Source: Myxococcaceae bacterium (lineage in GTDB: Bacteria > Myxococcota > Myxococcia > Myxococcales > Myxococcaceae). Taken from it: a stretch of 64,000 nucleotides of DNA. Positions 48,649 to 58,231 of the stretch are shown here, piece by piece (position 1 is the stretch's first letter; every line of letters begins with the position of its first letter). A model generated the notes under the pieces. That model did not search any database, was not told the DNA's origin, and saw nothing but the letters and a program-made list of their open reading frames with translations. The translations under genes and the position numbers were made by a program. Location of the stretch: contig JADGRA010000038.1 of assembly GCA_017881265.1 (NCBI GenBank), forward strand, positions 1 to 64,000. Reading direction: 5' to 3'.

Positions 48649-51006
48649 TCACTGCGCGCTCGCCGGGGTGGCGCGCGCCTCCACCGCAGTGGCCGGCCGT
48701 TCCTGGGGAAGGCTCGAGAGAAGCGGCTGGCCATTCAGCAGGCGGTAGGTGTTGTAGCTGCGGAGCACGCGCTTGACGTAGCCGCGCGTCTCGGCCAGCG
48801 GAATCTCCTCGACGAAGGCGTCCAGGTCGAGCCCGCTGCGGCTCGCACGCCAGCGGTCGACGGTGGAGGCGCCGGCGTTGTAGCTCGCCAGCGCGTACAC
48901 CGGGTTTCCGGCAAAGCGCGCCAACAGGCGCCCCAGGTAGGCGGCCCCCAGCTGGATGTTGAGGGCCGGGTCGAACAGGCCTTCCGGGGAGGGCTTGGAC
49001 AGCCGCAGCTCGCGTGCCACTGCCTGGGCGGTGGGCAGCATCAGCTGGGTGAGGCCGAGCGCTCCGGCCCAGGACAGCGCGCGCGGGTCGAGGGCGCTCT
49101 CCTCCCGCATCAGCGCCTGCAGGAGGTCCGGGTCCACCCGAGGCGACTTGCAGTAGCGCTCCACCAGGGCGCGGTAGGCCCTCGGGTAGGCGGCGTCCCA
49201 GACGTCTCGCAGCTCGGCCGTCACCGGTCCAACCAGCGCCCAGGCGAGTTCCGTCCGGGCCAGGGCCTGGGCTGCGCGGAGGTCTCCTGTGCGGGCCATT
49301 CCCTGCACCAGCACCCGCGTCACGTCCCTGGGCTGCTCGCTGCGGCGCACGGCCTGCAGTTCCAGGGCGGCCGCCTCTTGCAGGCCCAGGGCGCTCAGCT
49401 GCACGGCGGCGAGGTAGTGCGGGTTCTGCCGTAGGCTGCCGGCGTCCACCAGCGTCGGCTCCGGGCTGGGCGGAGGCGGCACCGAGCGCTGGGCCAGCTC
49501 GAGCGCCGCCGCCGGCTCGCGCTCGGCAAGCCGCGTGCGCGCAAGCAGCCCATAGTAGGTGCCGGGGTGCTCGCCAGCGAGCGCGGTCCACACCGTCACC
49601 GCCCCGCGCCTGTCTCCCTGGGCGTCCAGGACGCGGGCCCGCCAGTAGCGTGCGCGGTCGACGTCGTAGGAGTCCTTGGCCCTGGCGAACAATTCCTCGA
49701 TGCGGTCCAGTGCCAGGAGGCCTGCCCGGTCGTCGTCCAGCCGGTGGTGGAGCCAAAACGTCTTGAAGAGGGCTTCCCCGACGAAGTCACCCTCGGGGTA
49801 GCGGGTGGCGACAGCCTCCAGGCCGGCCAGCGCCCCGGCGAGGTCACCGGCCGCGGCGCGCAGCTCGGCCGCGAGGTACAGCGCATCATCGGCGTAGGGG
49901 TGCTGAGGGTACTGTTGCGCAAGCGTCTCGTAGGTGGCCACCGCCGCGTCCGGGTGGACGACGGCCTGCGAGGCGCCGAGCACGTACAGGGCGCGCACCC
50001 GGACGTCCGGGTCCAGGCACCGGGCCACTACCGGCTGCAGCACGCGTTCCACCTCGCCGTGCCGGCGCTCCTTGCGCAGCGCGCGGCCACGGGCCAGCTG
50101 CACCCGGCAGCCGAGGGCGTCCGGCGGTGCCGCCCGCAGTGCTTCGACCAGCCGCAGCGCCTCGACGTTCCTGTGCACGTCCAAAAGGGCCTCGGCGCGC
50201 TCCACCTGCGCCGAGGCGGGGATGTGGCCCGCCAGCCGCCGCTCCGCCTCCGGAGAGAAGGGAGACCGCGGATGGCGCGTCCACAGCAGCAGCAGCTCGG
50301 TACGCTCGCCGGGCGCGTCCTTCTGGGCCCACGCCAGCTCCGCACGGAGGAGGAGCGCCTCGGCGGGCATGTCCCGTCCGGCGGCCGGCGCTGGGCCGGC
50401 GGCCAGCGGGGCCAGGGCGGCGGCGGCCCCGGGCAGGTCGCCCATTCTCCGCAGCACGCGCGCCGTGCCAAGGCGCGCCTCGCCAAAGGCCAGCGAGTCC
50501 GCCGGAACGCTGGCCAGAAGGCGCCGCGCTCCCGGCAGGTCCCCCAGCTCCTCTCGCGCCAGGGCGGCGTGCAGCGCACAGCGGTCCGCCAGCGCGGGAA
50601 GGCGACTGGCCAGCATCTCCATGGTGGCGGCAAGGGGCAGGGAGGGGGCGAGGCGCAGGCCGGCCAGCGTCCGCAGGTACAGCACCCCCGGCCCCTCGGG
50701 CAGCCCCGAGAGGGCCCGAAGCGCCGCGGCGGGCTGGCCCGCCTCGAGGGCCGCCGCCGCCTCGCGCTGCGGGCCAGCGGGCGGCAACGGCAGCAGCTCG
50801 GCCAACGGGGTGAGGCTGGGCCCAGAAGGCTGAAAAACAGGAAAAGCTGGATTGTCCAGCTCCACCACGTCCGAGGCGAGGGAGGCGTCCAGCGGCGCCG
50901 GGCCAGCCGGGGGGGTCTGCGCTGCCGCGGAGCCCGCGACGAGGAGGGCGAGGACCGAAGCGAGCTGCGCTGGACGAAGGTGCACGGGGTGGCGGACTGG
51001 AAGCAT
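48649..51006 (-). CDS. Soluble lytic murein transglycosylase (Slt-like)
   Basis: The 785-residue protein has a signal peptide (LASVLALLVAGSAAAQ). A long TPR/U-shaped helical region (about residues 60-600) follows, then a C-terminal SLT domain with the catalytic Glu near residue 632 in LMREESALDPRALSWAGALGLTQLMLPTA and LASYNAGASTVDRW. These periplasmic enzymes cleave the MurNAc-GlcNAc bond to form 1,6-anhydro ends. It ends 52 bases before the selA start codon and is divergent from the histidine kinase gene (140 bases). Confidence 0.95.
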   Translation of the reverse strand: MLPVRHPVHLRPAQLASVLALLVAGSAAAQTPPAGPAPLDASLASDVVELDNPAFPVFQPSGPSLTPLAELLPLPPAGPQREAAAALEAGQPAAALRALSGLPEGPGVLYLRTLAGLRLAPSLPLAATMEMLASRLPALADRCALHAALAREELGDLPGARRLLASVPADSLAFGEARLGTARVLRRMGDLPGAAAALAPLAAGPAPAAGRDMPAEALLLRAELAWAQKDAPGERTELLLLWTRHPRSPFSPEAERRLAGHIPASAQVERAEALLDVHRNVEALRLVEALRAAPPDALGCRVQLARGRALRKERRHGEVERVLQPVVARCLDPDVRVRALYVLGASQAVVHPDAAVATYETLAQQYPQHPYADDALYLAAELRAAAGDLAGALAGLEAVATRYPEGDFVGEALFKTFWLHHRLDDDRAGLLALDRIEELFARAKDSYDVDRARYWRARVLDAQGDRRGAVTVWTALAGEHPGTYYGLLARTRLAEREPAAALELAQRSVPPPPSPEPTLVDAGSLRQNPHYLAAVQLSALGLQEAAALELQAVRRSEQPRDVTRVLVQGMARTGDLRAAQALARTELAWALVGPVTAELRDVWDAAYPRAYRALVERYCKSPRVDPDLLQALMREESALDPRALSWAGALGLTQLMLPTAQAVARELRLSKPSPEGLFDPALNIQLGAAYLGRLLARFAGNPVYALASYNAGASTVDRWRASRSGLDLDAFVEEIPLAETRGYVKRVLRSYNTYRLLNGQPLLSSLPQERPATAVEARATPASAQ

Positions 51007-51146
51007 GCAGGAGCCGTCCAGCCTTGTCCAAGTCCACGCGAGGCCGCGGGGGCGCCCTGCCCCCCCCGGCAGGCCCCCGGGGGCGGCAGCAGACGGCGGA
51101 AGGCGGCGCTAGACTTGTTGGCCCGGGGCCCGAGCGGCCCCCGCCC

Positions 51147-53333
51147 ATGGACGTCCGCACCCAGACCGCCCTGCTTGCCTCCATCGTCGCGACGGCGCTG
51201 GGCCTCTCGATGGTGCTGCGGCCGCACCATGCCCGGGTGGTGACGGCCTACTCCCTCTTCGCCTTCAGCGTCGCGGGCTTCTACCTGTTCACCTTCCTCG
51301 AGTCGGTGTGCCTGAGCAACGGGCTTTTGGGCTGGCCGGAGCGCATCAGCCTCGGCGCGCGGCTACTCGCGGGCGTGCTGGTGCCGAGCGCGGCCCTGGG
51401 CTTCTTCCTCGAGTTCCTTGGCGGTGGAAGCGCCGGGCGACGCACCAGCCGCCGGGTGGCCACGGTGAGCGGCATCCTCGGCCTCGGCGTCGCGGCCAGC
51501 CCGCTGGCCCACACCTGGTGGGGCGGGGGCCTGGTGATGGTGTGGGGGGCCGGGGCGCTCATTGGCTGCGTCTCCTTGCTGGTGTGGCGCATTCGCCAGA
51601 GCGACTCGCGCACCGAGCGGGCCCGCTTGGCCTACCTCGCCATCGGGGCGGCGGCTTCCCTCTTCTGCTCCGGTCTCGACCTGCTCTCGGTGCTGGGCAT
51701 CCCGTTCCCCACCCTCGGGCCGGTGGTGACGACGCTGTACCTCTTCTTCCTCGCCCAGACGCTGCTGCGGCTGCGGCTGATGGACCTGCATGAGTTGCTC
51801 GGCAAGGTGGCCAGCCAGAGCGTCCTGGCGGTCATGTTGGCGGCCGTCTTCCTGGTGTTGACGGCCTGGGTGAAGGAGCGCGAGTCGCTCTTCATCTTCA
51901 ACACCGTCCTGGCAGCCTTCGTCATCGGCATTCTCCTCGAGCCGCTCCGTGCCAAGGTGGACCAGCAGGTGGTGCATCTCTTCTTCCGCGAGCGGAGCGA
52001 GCTGCTCGCCAGCCTCTCCACGCTTCGGGCGCGCCTGGCCAACGTCATCGACGTGGCGGAGGGTGCCGCCATGACGCTCGACGCCCTGAACGAGACGCGC
52101 CGGGTCACCCACGCCTCCATCTACCTGCTTGCTGAGGACCGCCCGGGCTACCGTCTGTTGGACCACCGCGGCCCGGCGCCGGTGGCTTTTCTGGATGCAG
52201 CCGGGGCGCGCGGCCTTTTGGCCGCGGCCGGCAGCGGCGAGAAGGCGTTGTTGCTTGAAAACCTCGAACGGCGCATCGAGGAGATGCGCCAGCGCGTCCC
52301 GGAGGGCCGCCGCGGTCGGGAGGAGCTGCGGAGGATGATGGACACCCGGACGGCACTCGGCCTGATGAAGGCCGGCATCAGCGTGCCCCTGTCCGGCAAT
52401 GACCGCGTCATCGGCTTCCTCAACCTCTTCGACGAACGCGTGCCCGAGGCATACGCCTCCGACGAGATTGCCATGGTGCTGGACGTCGCCGAGCGCCTGG
52501 CGACGGTGGTGGAGAACAGCAAGCTGTACGAAAGGATGCGCGAGCGCGACCGCTTGGCCGCGCTGGGCGAGATGGCCGCCGGCCTGGCGCACGAAATCCG
52601 CAACCCCTTGGGTGCCATCAAGGGCGCCGCGCAGTGCCTCAGCCCGAGGGAACACACCGGCGAGGATGCGGAGTTCCTGCAGGTCATCGTCGAGGAGGTG
52701 AATCGCCTCAACGGCGTGGTGAGCGAGTTCCTCGACTACGCGCGGCCGATGAAGCAGAACTTCGGTCCGACCGACATCAACCAGGTCGTCGCCCGGACCA
52801 TCAAGCTTTTGCAGAACGAAGTCCCTCCCCACCTCGCGCTCGACGTCCAGCTCGGCGAGGAGTTGCCGCTGGTGGACGCCGATGCGGAGCAGCTGAAGCA
52901 GGTCCTGCTCAACCTCGTCCAGAATGCCATTCAGGCCATGGGCGAGCGCCCAGGGCGCATCCAGGTGCACACCTCCGGCCCGGAACGCTTCCAGGACTTG
53001 CGGGGCGGTCAGGAATTCGTCGAGGTGGAAGTGGTCGACCAGGGACCCGGCATTCCGAGCGACCAGCAACCGCACATCTTCGTTCCCTTCTACACCACCA
53101 AGCAGACGGGCACCGGGCTGGGCCTAGCCATCTGCCAGCGAATTGTGAAGAGCCACGGGGGCACCATCTCGGTGCAGAGCCGCGCCGGGGAAGGCTCGGC
53201 CTTCCTGGTCCGTCTGCCCGGGCTGTCGCCGGAACGCACGGTGGAGCGGCCGGCCGAGGCCACGCCGGTGCCGGGTGAGGTGCAGCCTCCCCCCGCAGCG
53301 CGCGCCCGGGCGCGCCGGCGGAGCTCTGCCTAG
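51147..53333 (+). CDS. Membrane histidine kinase, NtrB/PrsK-like
   Basis: In this 728-residue protein, residues 5-300 contain about eight to nine hydrophobic helices, a multi-span sensor. A GAF-like domain (about 310-465) follows. The HisKA domain has phospho-acceptor His at residue 482 in GLAHEIRNPLGAIKGAAQCL, and the HATPase domain is NAIQAMGERPG ... DQGPGIPSDQQPHIFVPFYTTKQTGTGLGLAICQ. No receiver is attached. The HisKA/HATPase part is of the NtrB/PilS type that usually partners NtrC-like activators of sigma-54. No regulator gene is adjacent. It lies directly upstream of the pilY1 operon, whose promoter looks like sigma-54. Confidence 0.93.
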   Translation: MDVRTQTALLASIVATALGLSMVLRPHHARVVTAYSLFAFSVAGFYLFTFLESVCLSNGLLGWPERISLGARLLAGVLVPSAALGFFLEFLGGGSAGRRTSRRVATVSGILGLGVAASPLAHTWWGGGLVMVWGAGALIGCVSLLVWRIRQSDSRTERARLAYLAIGAAASLFCSGLDLLSVLGIPFPTLGPVVTTLYLFFLAQTLLRLRLMDLHELLGKVASQSVLAVMLAAVFLVLTAWVKERESLFIFNTVLAAFVIGILLEPLRAKVDQQVVHLFFRERSELLASLSTLRARLANVIDVAEGAAMTLDALNETRRVTHASIYLLAEDRPGYRLLDHRGPAPVAFLDAAGARGLLAAAGSGEKALLLENLERRIEEMRQRVPEGRRGREELRRMMDTRTALGLMKAGISVPLSGNDRVIGFLNLFDERVPEAYASDEIAMVLDVAERLATVVENSKLYERMRERDRLAALGEMAAGLAHEIRNPLGAIKGAAQCLSPREHTGEDAEFLQVIVEEVNRLNGVVSEFLDYARPMKQNFGPTDINQVVARTIKLLQNEVPPHLALDVQLGEELPLVDADAEQLKQVLLNLVQNAIQAMGERPGRIQVHTSGPERFQDLRGGQEFVEVEVVDQGPGIPSDQQPHIFVPFYTTKQTGTGLGLAICQRIVKSHGGTISVQSRAGEGSAFLVRLPGLSPERTVERPAEATPVPGEVQPPPAARARARRRSSA

Positions 53334-53375
53334 CGCCCCCGGGGTCCCGCCGCACCCGAGTCGGGACGTACTTGC

Positions 53376-53396
53376 AAACTTTGCGAGGCAAAGTTT
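53376..53396. repeat. Perfect 9-bp inverted repeat upstream of pilY1
   Basis: AAACTTTGC (53376-53384) and GCAAAGTTT (53388-53396) flank a 3-base GAG spacer. The repeat starts 43 bases after the kinase stop codon and ends about 110 bases before the pilY1 ATG. It is AT-rich and symmetric. It is either an activator/repressor site about 75 bases upstream of the putative -24 element or a weak terminator; a TTTT run follows on the plus strand but is interrupted. Confidence 0.55.
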
Positions 53397-53470
53397 TGCG
53401 TCGCCGGCAGAGTGACCCGCCCGGCACGGCCTAAGCCAATGAAGTTGCTTGGCAATCCACGCGGGCCTGG

Positions 53471-53486
53471 TGGCGTGCCCCTTGCT
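53471..53486 (+). promoter_or_regulatory. Candidate sigma-54 promoter for the pilY1 operon
   Basis: TGGCGTG (53471-53477), four bases, then TTGCT (53482-53486) matches the -24/-12 consensus TGGCACG-N4-TTGC(A/T). The GG and GC dinucleotides are exactly 10 bases apart. The expected transcript start is near 53497, about 10 bases before the pilY1 ATG, leaving a very short leader without a clear ribosome site. Confidence 0.55.
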
Positions 53487-53506
53487 CAAGTGCCTGCTCA
53501 GCCACT

Positions 53507-56500
53507 ATGCGCAACTTCAAAGGCACCCTCGCCGCTTCAGTTCAGCTGCTCCTGGTTTTCGTCCTGGCCGCTGGGCCGGTTCCGCTCGGCATCCCACGGG
53601 CGATGGCGGGCGCGTTGCCCACCGACACGCCGGGCATCAAGTCCTTCTACCCGCCCCGCCTCTTCATCGTCTTCGACACGTCGAAGTCCATGGGCTTCTT
53701 CCCGGGCGACCTGAACGGGTACCCCGGGTACCTGAATCAGGACTGGGACCCGACGACGATGACGGCCATCCCCAGCGACCCGAACTGCCAGAGCAAGTTC
53801 TGCCTGGGCAAGCGCGCGCTGTATGTAGCCTTGCCGCAGTACTCCTCCCGCATCGACATGGGGCTGGCCACCTACAACCAGTACTTCGAGACGGCCGCCA
53901 ACCCACCGAACTTCCGGACCATCTGCACCTACGACGAGATTGCCGTCGGCAGCGGCAACTGGGGCGTCGCCGGCACCTTCTTCACTGCGGACCCAAGCAC
54001 CATTGGAGACCCGGCCCCCAACAGCACCACCGTTCCGGGCAGCGCCTTCACCTGCACGCCCGCCAACGCCGTCCAGCCCCACACCTGCGAGCGCTGGGCC
54101 GTGGGCAACTCCAACGCCTACAGCATCACCACGAACGTGCTGGGAAGCCCCACCCCGTACGGGGCGGGCTCGACCATGGCGTCGGGCGGCCTCACCTACA
54201 CCTTCTGGAAGAAGACCAACGGGGCCGTGAGTGCTGCGGCTAGTTCCTTCATTCCCCCGAACGTCTGCCCCGCCAAGCTGACGGCCTACACCGGTCCCCT
54301 GTTTGGCTGCACGGCGGCCAACCCGTGCGACCTGGACACCGGGACCTCGACAGTCATCGTCACGCCGGTGGGGGCAGTGTATGGCACGAACAAGGGGGCC
54401 AGCGTCACCATCGGCGGCAACCTGTACAGCCTCAACGCGGGCCAGCCCACCACCCAGACCTTCAGCACCACCTGTGGCCTACCGGCCAGCGGGTACACCG
54501 GCACCTACGCCAGTTGCAATGGCGTCTCGGGTGGCTGCAACCTGACGTCTGGCGCACCGGTCACTCTCACCAACAACGGCGCTGCGGTGGCGTACTACAA
54601 CGCCAACAACCCAGGCGCGGGCTGGGTGCAGACCGCCCAGACCGCCGTCCAGTTCCAGTACCAAGTCACCCAGCTCGGCCAGACGTGCCCCGCCGTCGGC
54701 ACGGTCATCACCTCCACCACGGGGCCCGCGGCCTGGCAGAAGATTGCCACCTCCAACCAGGCGGGCGACTCCGCCTGGCAGAGCGACCCTGGCTGTGACA
54801 CCACGCTGCAGCACTCGTGCGTGTGGACGACGGCCCCGGACGTCATCGTGCCCGGCGAGATCTCGAAGCATTACTGCGTCTTTCAGCGGACGCAGACGAC
54901 GTGGGCGCCCACCTACCAGCAGTGCACGTACACGACGAAGCAGTGGAACTACACCTACACCCCGCCGGGCGTACTCACCTGCAGTCTGAAGAAGTACACG
55001 GTGTACTTCTCCCGGCCGAGCTACCAGTACACCTTCAAGCCCAACTCCGGCGACCTGATGGGCGCCGTCAACTTCACCTGGAATGGCAACAACGACGCCG
55101 CCCCGACACCGACCGCGGTCACCTACACCGCTGGCGCATTCTCCAACGGCGACTGCCCCAACCTCATCGCCAACAGCGCGACCTACCCGGCCTGCAGCAA
55201 CGGCATCGAGTGCAAGCTGAGCTGGACGAGCAACACCACCATCGCCGGAACCACCTATGCGCATGGCCGCTGGAGCAGCGCCGGCGCTGGCCCCTTCCCC
55301 TACGTCAGCCCGACCATCATCTATCCGGCGACGGAGCCGGCGGCGACGCTTCAAAGCGCTTCCTTCCCGCCCAACCCCATGCTGTACGGCAGCAACTGGC
55401 TGTACGGCGACGGACACGGGCTGCTGTACAAGACCAACCTGTACGCCTCCGTCTACGACCCGAGCCAGACCAACCCCCCACCCTCGCAGACGCTCTGCAA
55501 CACCTGCACCTTCACCTACTCGTTCCTGCCGCCCCCCTACGTGCTCTCCGGGGACGCCGTCTCCTCCGCCACCATCCCCTGGGTGGATGCGACCACCCTG
55601 GCCGGTAACCCGACGTCCACCGCCATCTCGATGCCGCCGTACCGTACGGTTGGCTGGAGCCGCGAGCCGAACGGGACGCCGGCCGTCACCTGGACTGCCA
55701 TCGCACCGGACAACGCCGCCCCTGGGGCGACCCCGGCCACGGATGCGCCGGTGCTGCGGATGCTCTCCAAGTACGACCCGGTGGCGAACCTGTACGGCCT
55801 GCGTCGCCCGGCATATGGCGACTACACGCCGCTCACCGGCACCATGCAGGACGTCAAAGCGTACATGCAGACGGTGATTGACGCTGACCCCTACGCCGCC
55901 TGCCGCGGCTACTACGTCATGCTCTTGCCGGACGGCGAGGAGCAACCCGCCAACCTCGGCCTCAATCCGGTGGCGCCGGTGCAGGCGATGCGCAGCTCTG
56001 CCAACGGCGGGACGATGACGACGTCGTCCGGCGTCCCGGTGGACATCAAGACTTTCGTCATCGGTTTCGGCCTCAGCTCCGCCCAGCTGGACGCCATGGC
56101 GCAAGCCGGCGGGACCTCGGTGGCACCGAACGGCGTGACGTTCTCCCCCTCGGGCGGCGCCATGTCGGCGGTTGACTACAGCACGCTGCTGGCGTCCCTC
56201 ACCGCCGCGTTCGGCAACATCCTCTCCGGCTACTTCACCCGTTCGGCCCCGGTGGCCAACTCGGTGGGCGATGAGGTCTACATCGGCTACCTGAAGCTGT
56301 TGGCCAACGGCCGCGAATGGCAGGGCTTCCTGGACGCGGTCAACCCGGCGATCCCCGGTGGCACCGGCACGTACCCGAACCCGGCCTCTGCGCTGTTCTG
56401 GCAGTACAGCACGTCCATCAACAGCCAACCCACGCGGACAGTGTACACCGTGCTCGGGAACCCCTCGGTGGCCGGCCCGCTCTCTTACTTCGACACGGGC

Positions 56501-58231
56501 AACTTCTTCACCAACAGCGCCGCCGACCAGACGACGCTCGACAACTTCATCGACCCCACGCCTACCACCGGCGTGGCCAATGCCCAGGCGACCATCAACC
56601 TCCTGCTCAACCCGGGCGTCCCGTCCAACGTCTACCAGTACTTCGTCAACACCACCGTCCCGAAGCTGAGCCGCGCCTCCGACATCTACCACTCGATTCC
56701 GGCCATCGTGGACACCGCGGCGCAGAGCCAGAACTGGCCGGACGCCACGGAGACCACCGCCTACAAGGCCTTCACCACCAACAACAAGTCGCGGGCGCGC
56801 AACATCTTCATTGGCGCCAACGACGGCATGCTGCACGCGCTCACGGATGCTCAGAACTCGAGCGGTGGACAGGAGCGCTGGGCCTATGTCCCCCAGGCGG
56901 TGCTTCCGCAGCTGTCGAGCATGCGGTCCGGACACGCCTTCGGCGTCGACGGAAGCATGGCGGTGGCCGACGTGTGCTTTGGCACGGGCTGCACCGACGC
57001 GACGGGGGCCGGCTGGAACACGCTCCTCATCGGTTCGCTGCGCCAGGGCGGCAACGCGCTCTTCGCGCTGGACGTCACCAACCCGACGACGCCCAAGCAC
57101 CTCTGGCAAAGCGCGACGCCGGCGGACCCCGTCCTGTCCCTTGGGTACCTGCCGCGCCTCGGCCAGACCTGGAGTGCGCCCGTCATCGGACGGACGACGG
57201 TGGCGAGTCTCGGCCGGAAGTGGTCGGTCTTTGTGGGCGGCGGAGTCGGAAGCGGCGCAGACAACCCGACGGACCCCTGGGGGAATGCCTTCTTCGTGCT
57301 GGACGCGCAGACCGGACACGTCCTCAACGACGGCACCACCAATGCCCGGTTCTACGTCCCGGACGACCCGCTCGACCCGGCGAAGAACAACGTGGCCGCG
57401 CGCCCGACTCTTTACCGTCCCAGCGACGGCGCGAGCGTGGACCGCGTCTTCTTCAACGACACCGAAGGTAAAATCTGGCGGATGAAGACGGCCGGGCCCA
57501 CCATCGCCAGCTGGACGCCAGGAGCGACGCCGTTCTTCGACCCGGTGTCCACCTCTCCTGCGTGCCAGCTGAGCTCCCTCGGCGCGGTGACGCCCGTGCT
57601 CAACGCCGTCACGGGGATTCCTGTGACGACAGGCACCACGACGCTGCCGCTGAGCAGGCCACGGCCCACCATCTACAACCGGCCGTCTCTGAGCCTCGAC
57701 TCCTCGGGCAACGTCATCGTCTACGTGGGAACGGGCGACAGCAACAACCCCAACAACACGCCCACCCAGGACTACTTCTACGCGGTGAGCGACCTCGACA
57801 ACGGCAGCTGCGGACAGCCTCTCTTCATCCTCGGCTTCGCCCAGAACGAGAAGGTGCTCTCCACGCCGGCCTTCCTCGGAAACAACGTCATCATCACCAC
57901 CTACGTGCCGCCGGGGAGCGGCCCCAACATCTGCAACGACGCCGGCAAGGGCTTCATCTACTCGTTCGACGCTTTGAGCGGACAGCCGACCGCGACCTTG
58001 CTCGACCCCATCAGCAACCTCTACGTGTCGCGCGTGCTGCTGCAGGTCAAGGACGCGAACGGGAACCTGCAATCCAACCTGGGCATCCCCACCTCGCCCA
58101 TCGTGGTCACCAAGAACGGCGTCCAGTCCATCATCGTCGGCACCGAGGTCAGCGGAGGCAACGTGAACAAGTTCGCCACTAACATCCCTCCGGTGCCCTT
58201 CAAGATGCAGGGCTGGCAGCGGACGCGATGA
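53507..58231 (+). CDS. pilY1: PilY1-type type IV pilus tip adhesin/assembly protein
   Basis: The 1574-residue exported protein starts with a signal peptide (about residues 1-35). Residues 50-70 show a VWA-like strand with the MIDAS start D57-T-S-K-S in FIVFDTSKSM. A long Thr/Asn/Tyr/Cys-rich middle (about 100-780) probably is extracellular and variable. The C-terminal 650 residues match the PilY1 beta-propeller: FIGANDGMLHALTDAQNSSGGQERWAYVP, LLIGSLRQGGNALFALDVTNP and later propeller blades. PilY1 with minor pilins primes pilus assembly and sits at the tip. Myxobacteria such as M. xanthus have several such clusters. The stop overlaps the next ATG. Confidence 0.95.
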   Translation: MRNFKGTLAASVQLLLVFVLAAGPVPLGIPRAMAGALPTDTPGIKSFYPPRLFIVFDTSKSMGFFPGDLNGYPGYLNQDWDPTTMTAIPSDPNCQSKFCLGKRALYVALPQYSSRIDMGLATYNQYFETAANPPNFRTICTYDEIAVGSGNWGVAGTFFTADPSTIGDPAPNSTTVPGSAFTCTPANAVQPHTCERWAVGNSNAYSITTNVLGSPTPYGAGSTMASGGLTYTFWKKTNGAVSAAASSFIPPNVCPAKLTAYTGPLFGCTAANPCDLDTGTSTVIVTPVGAVYGTNKGASVTIGGNLYSLNAGQPTTQTFSTTCGLPASGYTGTYASCNGVSGGCNLTSGAPVTLTNNGAAVAYYNANNPGAGWVQTAQTAVQFQYQVTQLGQTCPAVGTVITSTTGPAAWQKIATSNQAGDSAWQSDPGCDTTLQHSCVWTTAPDVIVPGEISKHYCVFQRTQTTWAPTYQQCTYTTKQWNYTYTPPGVLTCSLKKYTVYFSRPSYQYTFKPNSGDLMGAVNFTWNGNNDAAPTPTAVTYTAGAFSNGDCPNLIANSATYPACSNGIECKLSWTSNTTIAGTTYAHGRWSSAGAGPFPYVSPTIIYPATEPAATLQSASFPPNPMLYGSNWLYGDGHGLLYKTNLYASVYDPSQTNPPPSQTLCNTCTFTYSFLPPPYVLSGDAVSSATIPWVDATTLAGNPTSTAISMPPYRTVGWSREPNGTPAVTWTAIAPDNAAPGATPATDAPVLRMLSKYDPVANLYGLRRPAYGDYTPLTGTMQDVKAYMQTVIDADPYAACRGYYVMLLPDGEEQPANLGLNPVAPVQAMRSSANGGTMTTSSGVPVDIKTFVIGFGLSSAQLDAMAQAGGTSVAPNGVTFSPSGGAMSAVDYSTLLASLTAAFGNILSGYFTRSAPVANSVGDEVYIGYLKLLANGREWQGFLDAVNPAIPGGTGTYPNPASALFWQYSTSINSQPTRTVYTVLGNPSVAGPLSYFDTGNFFTNSAADQTTLDNFIDPTPTTGVANAQATINLLLNPGVPSNVYQYFVNTTVPKLSRASDIYHSIPAIVDTAAQSQNWPDATETTAYKAFTTNNKSRARNIFIGANDGMLHALTDAQNSSGGQERWAYVPQAVLPQLSSMRSGHAFGVDGSMAVADVCFGTGCTDATGAGWNTLLIGSLRQGGNALFALDVTNPTTPKHLWQSATPADPVLSLGYLPRLGQTWSAPVIGRTTVASLGRKWSVFVGGGVGSGADNPTDPWGNAFFVLDAQTGHVLNDGTTNARFYVPDDPLDPAKNNVAARPTLYRPSDGASVDRVFFNDTEGKIWRMKTAGPTIASWTPGATPFFDPVSTSPACQLSSLGAVTPVLNAVTGIPVTTGTTTLPLSRPRPTIYNRPSLSLDSSGNVIVYVGTGDSNNPNNTPTQDYFYAVSDLDNGSCGQPLFILGFAQNEKVLSTPAFLGNNVIITTYVPPGSGPNICNDAGKGFIYSFDALSGQPTATLLDPISNLYVSRVLLQVKDANGNLQSNLGIPTSPIVVTKNGVQSIIVGTEVSGGNVNKFATNIPPVPFKMQGWQRTR

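Noticed and set aside
51073-51084. 12-bp palindrome GCCCCCGGGGGC between slt and the kinase gene
   Set aside because: Pure G/C runs like this are common by chance here, and nothing else supports a regulatory role.
54479-58072. A 1197-codon open frame on the minus strand
   Set aside because: It is antisense to pilY1 and is Arg/Val/His-rich with no motifs. Long antisense frames are expected in GC-rich DNA.
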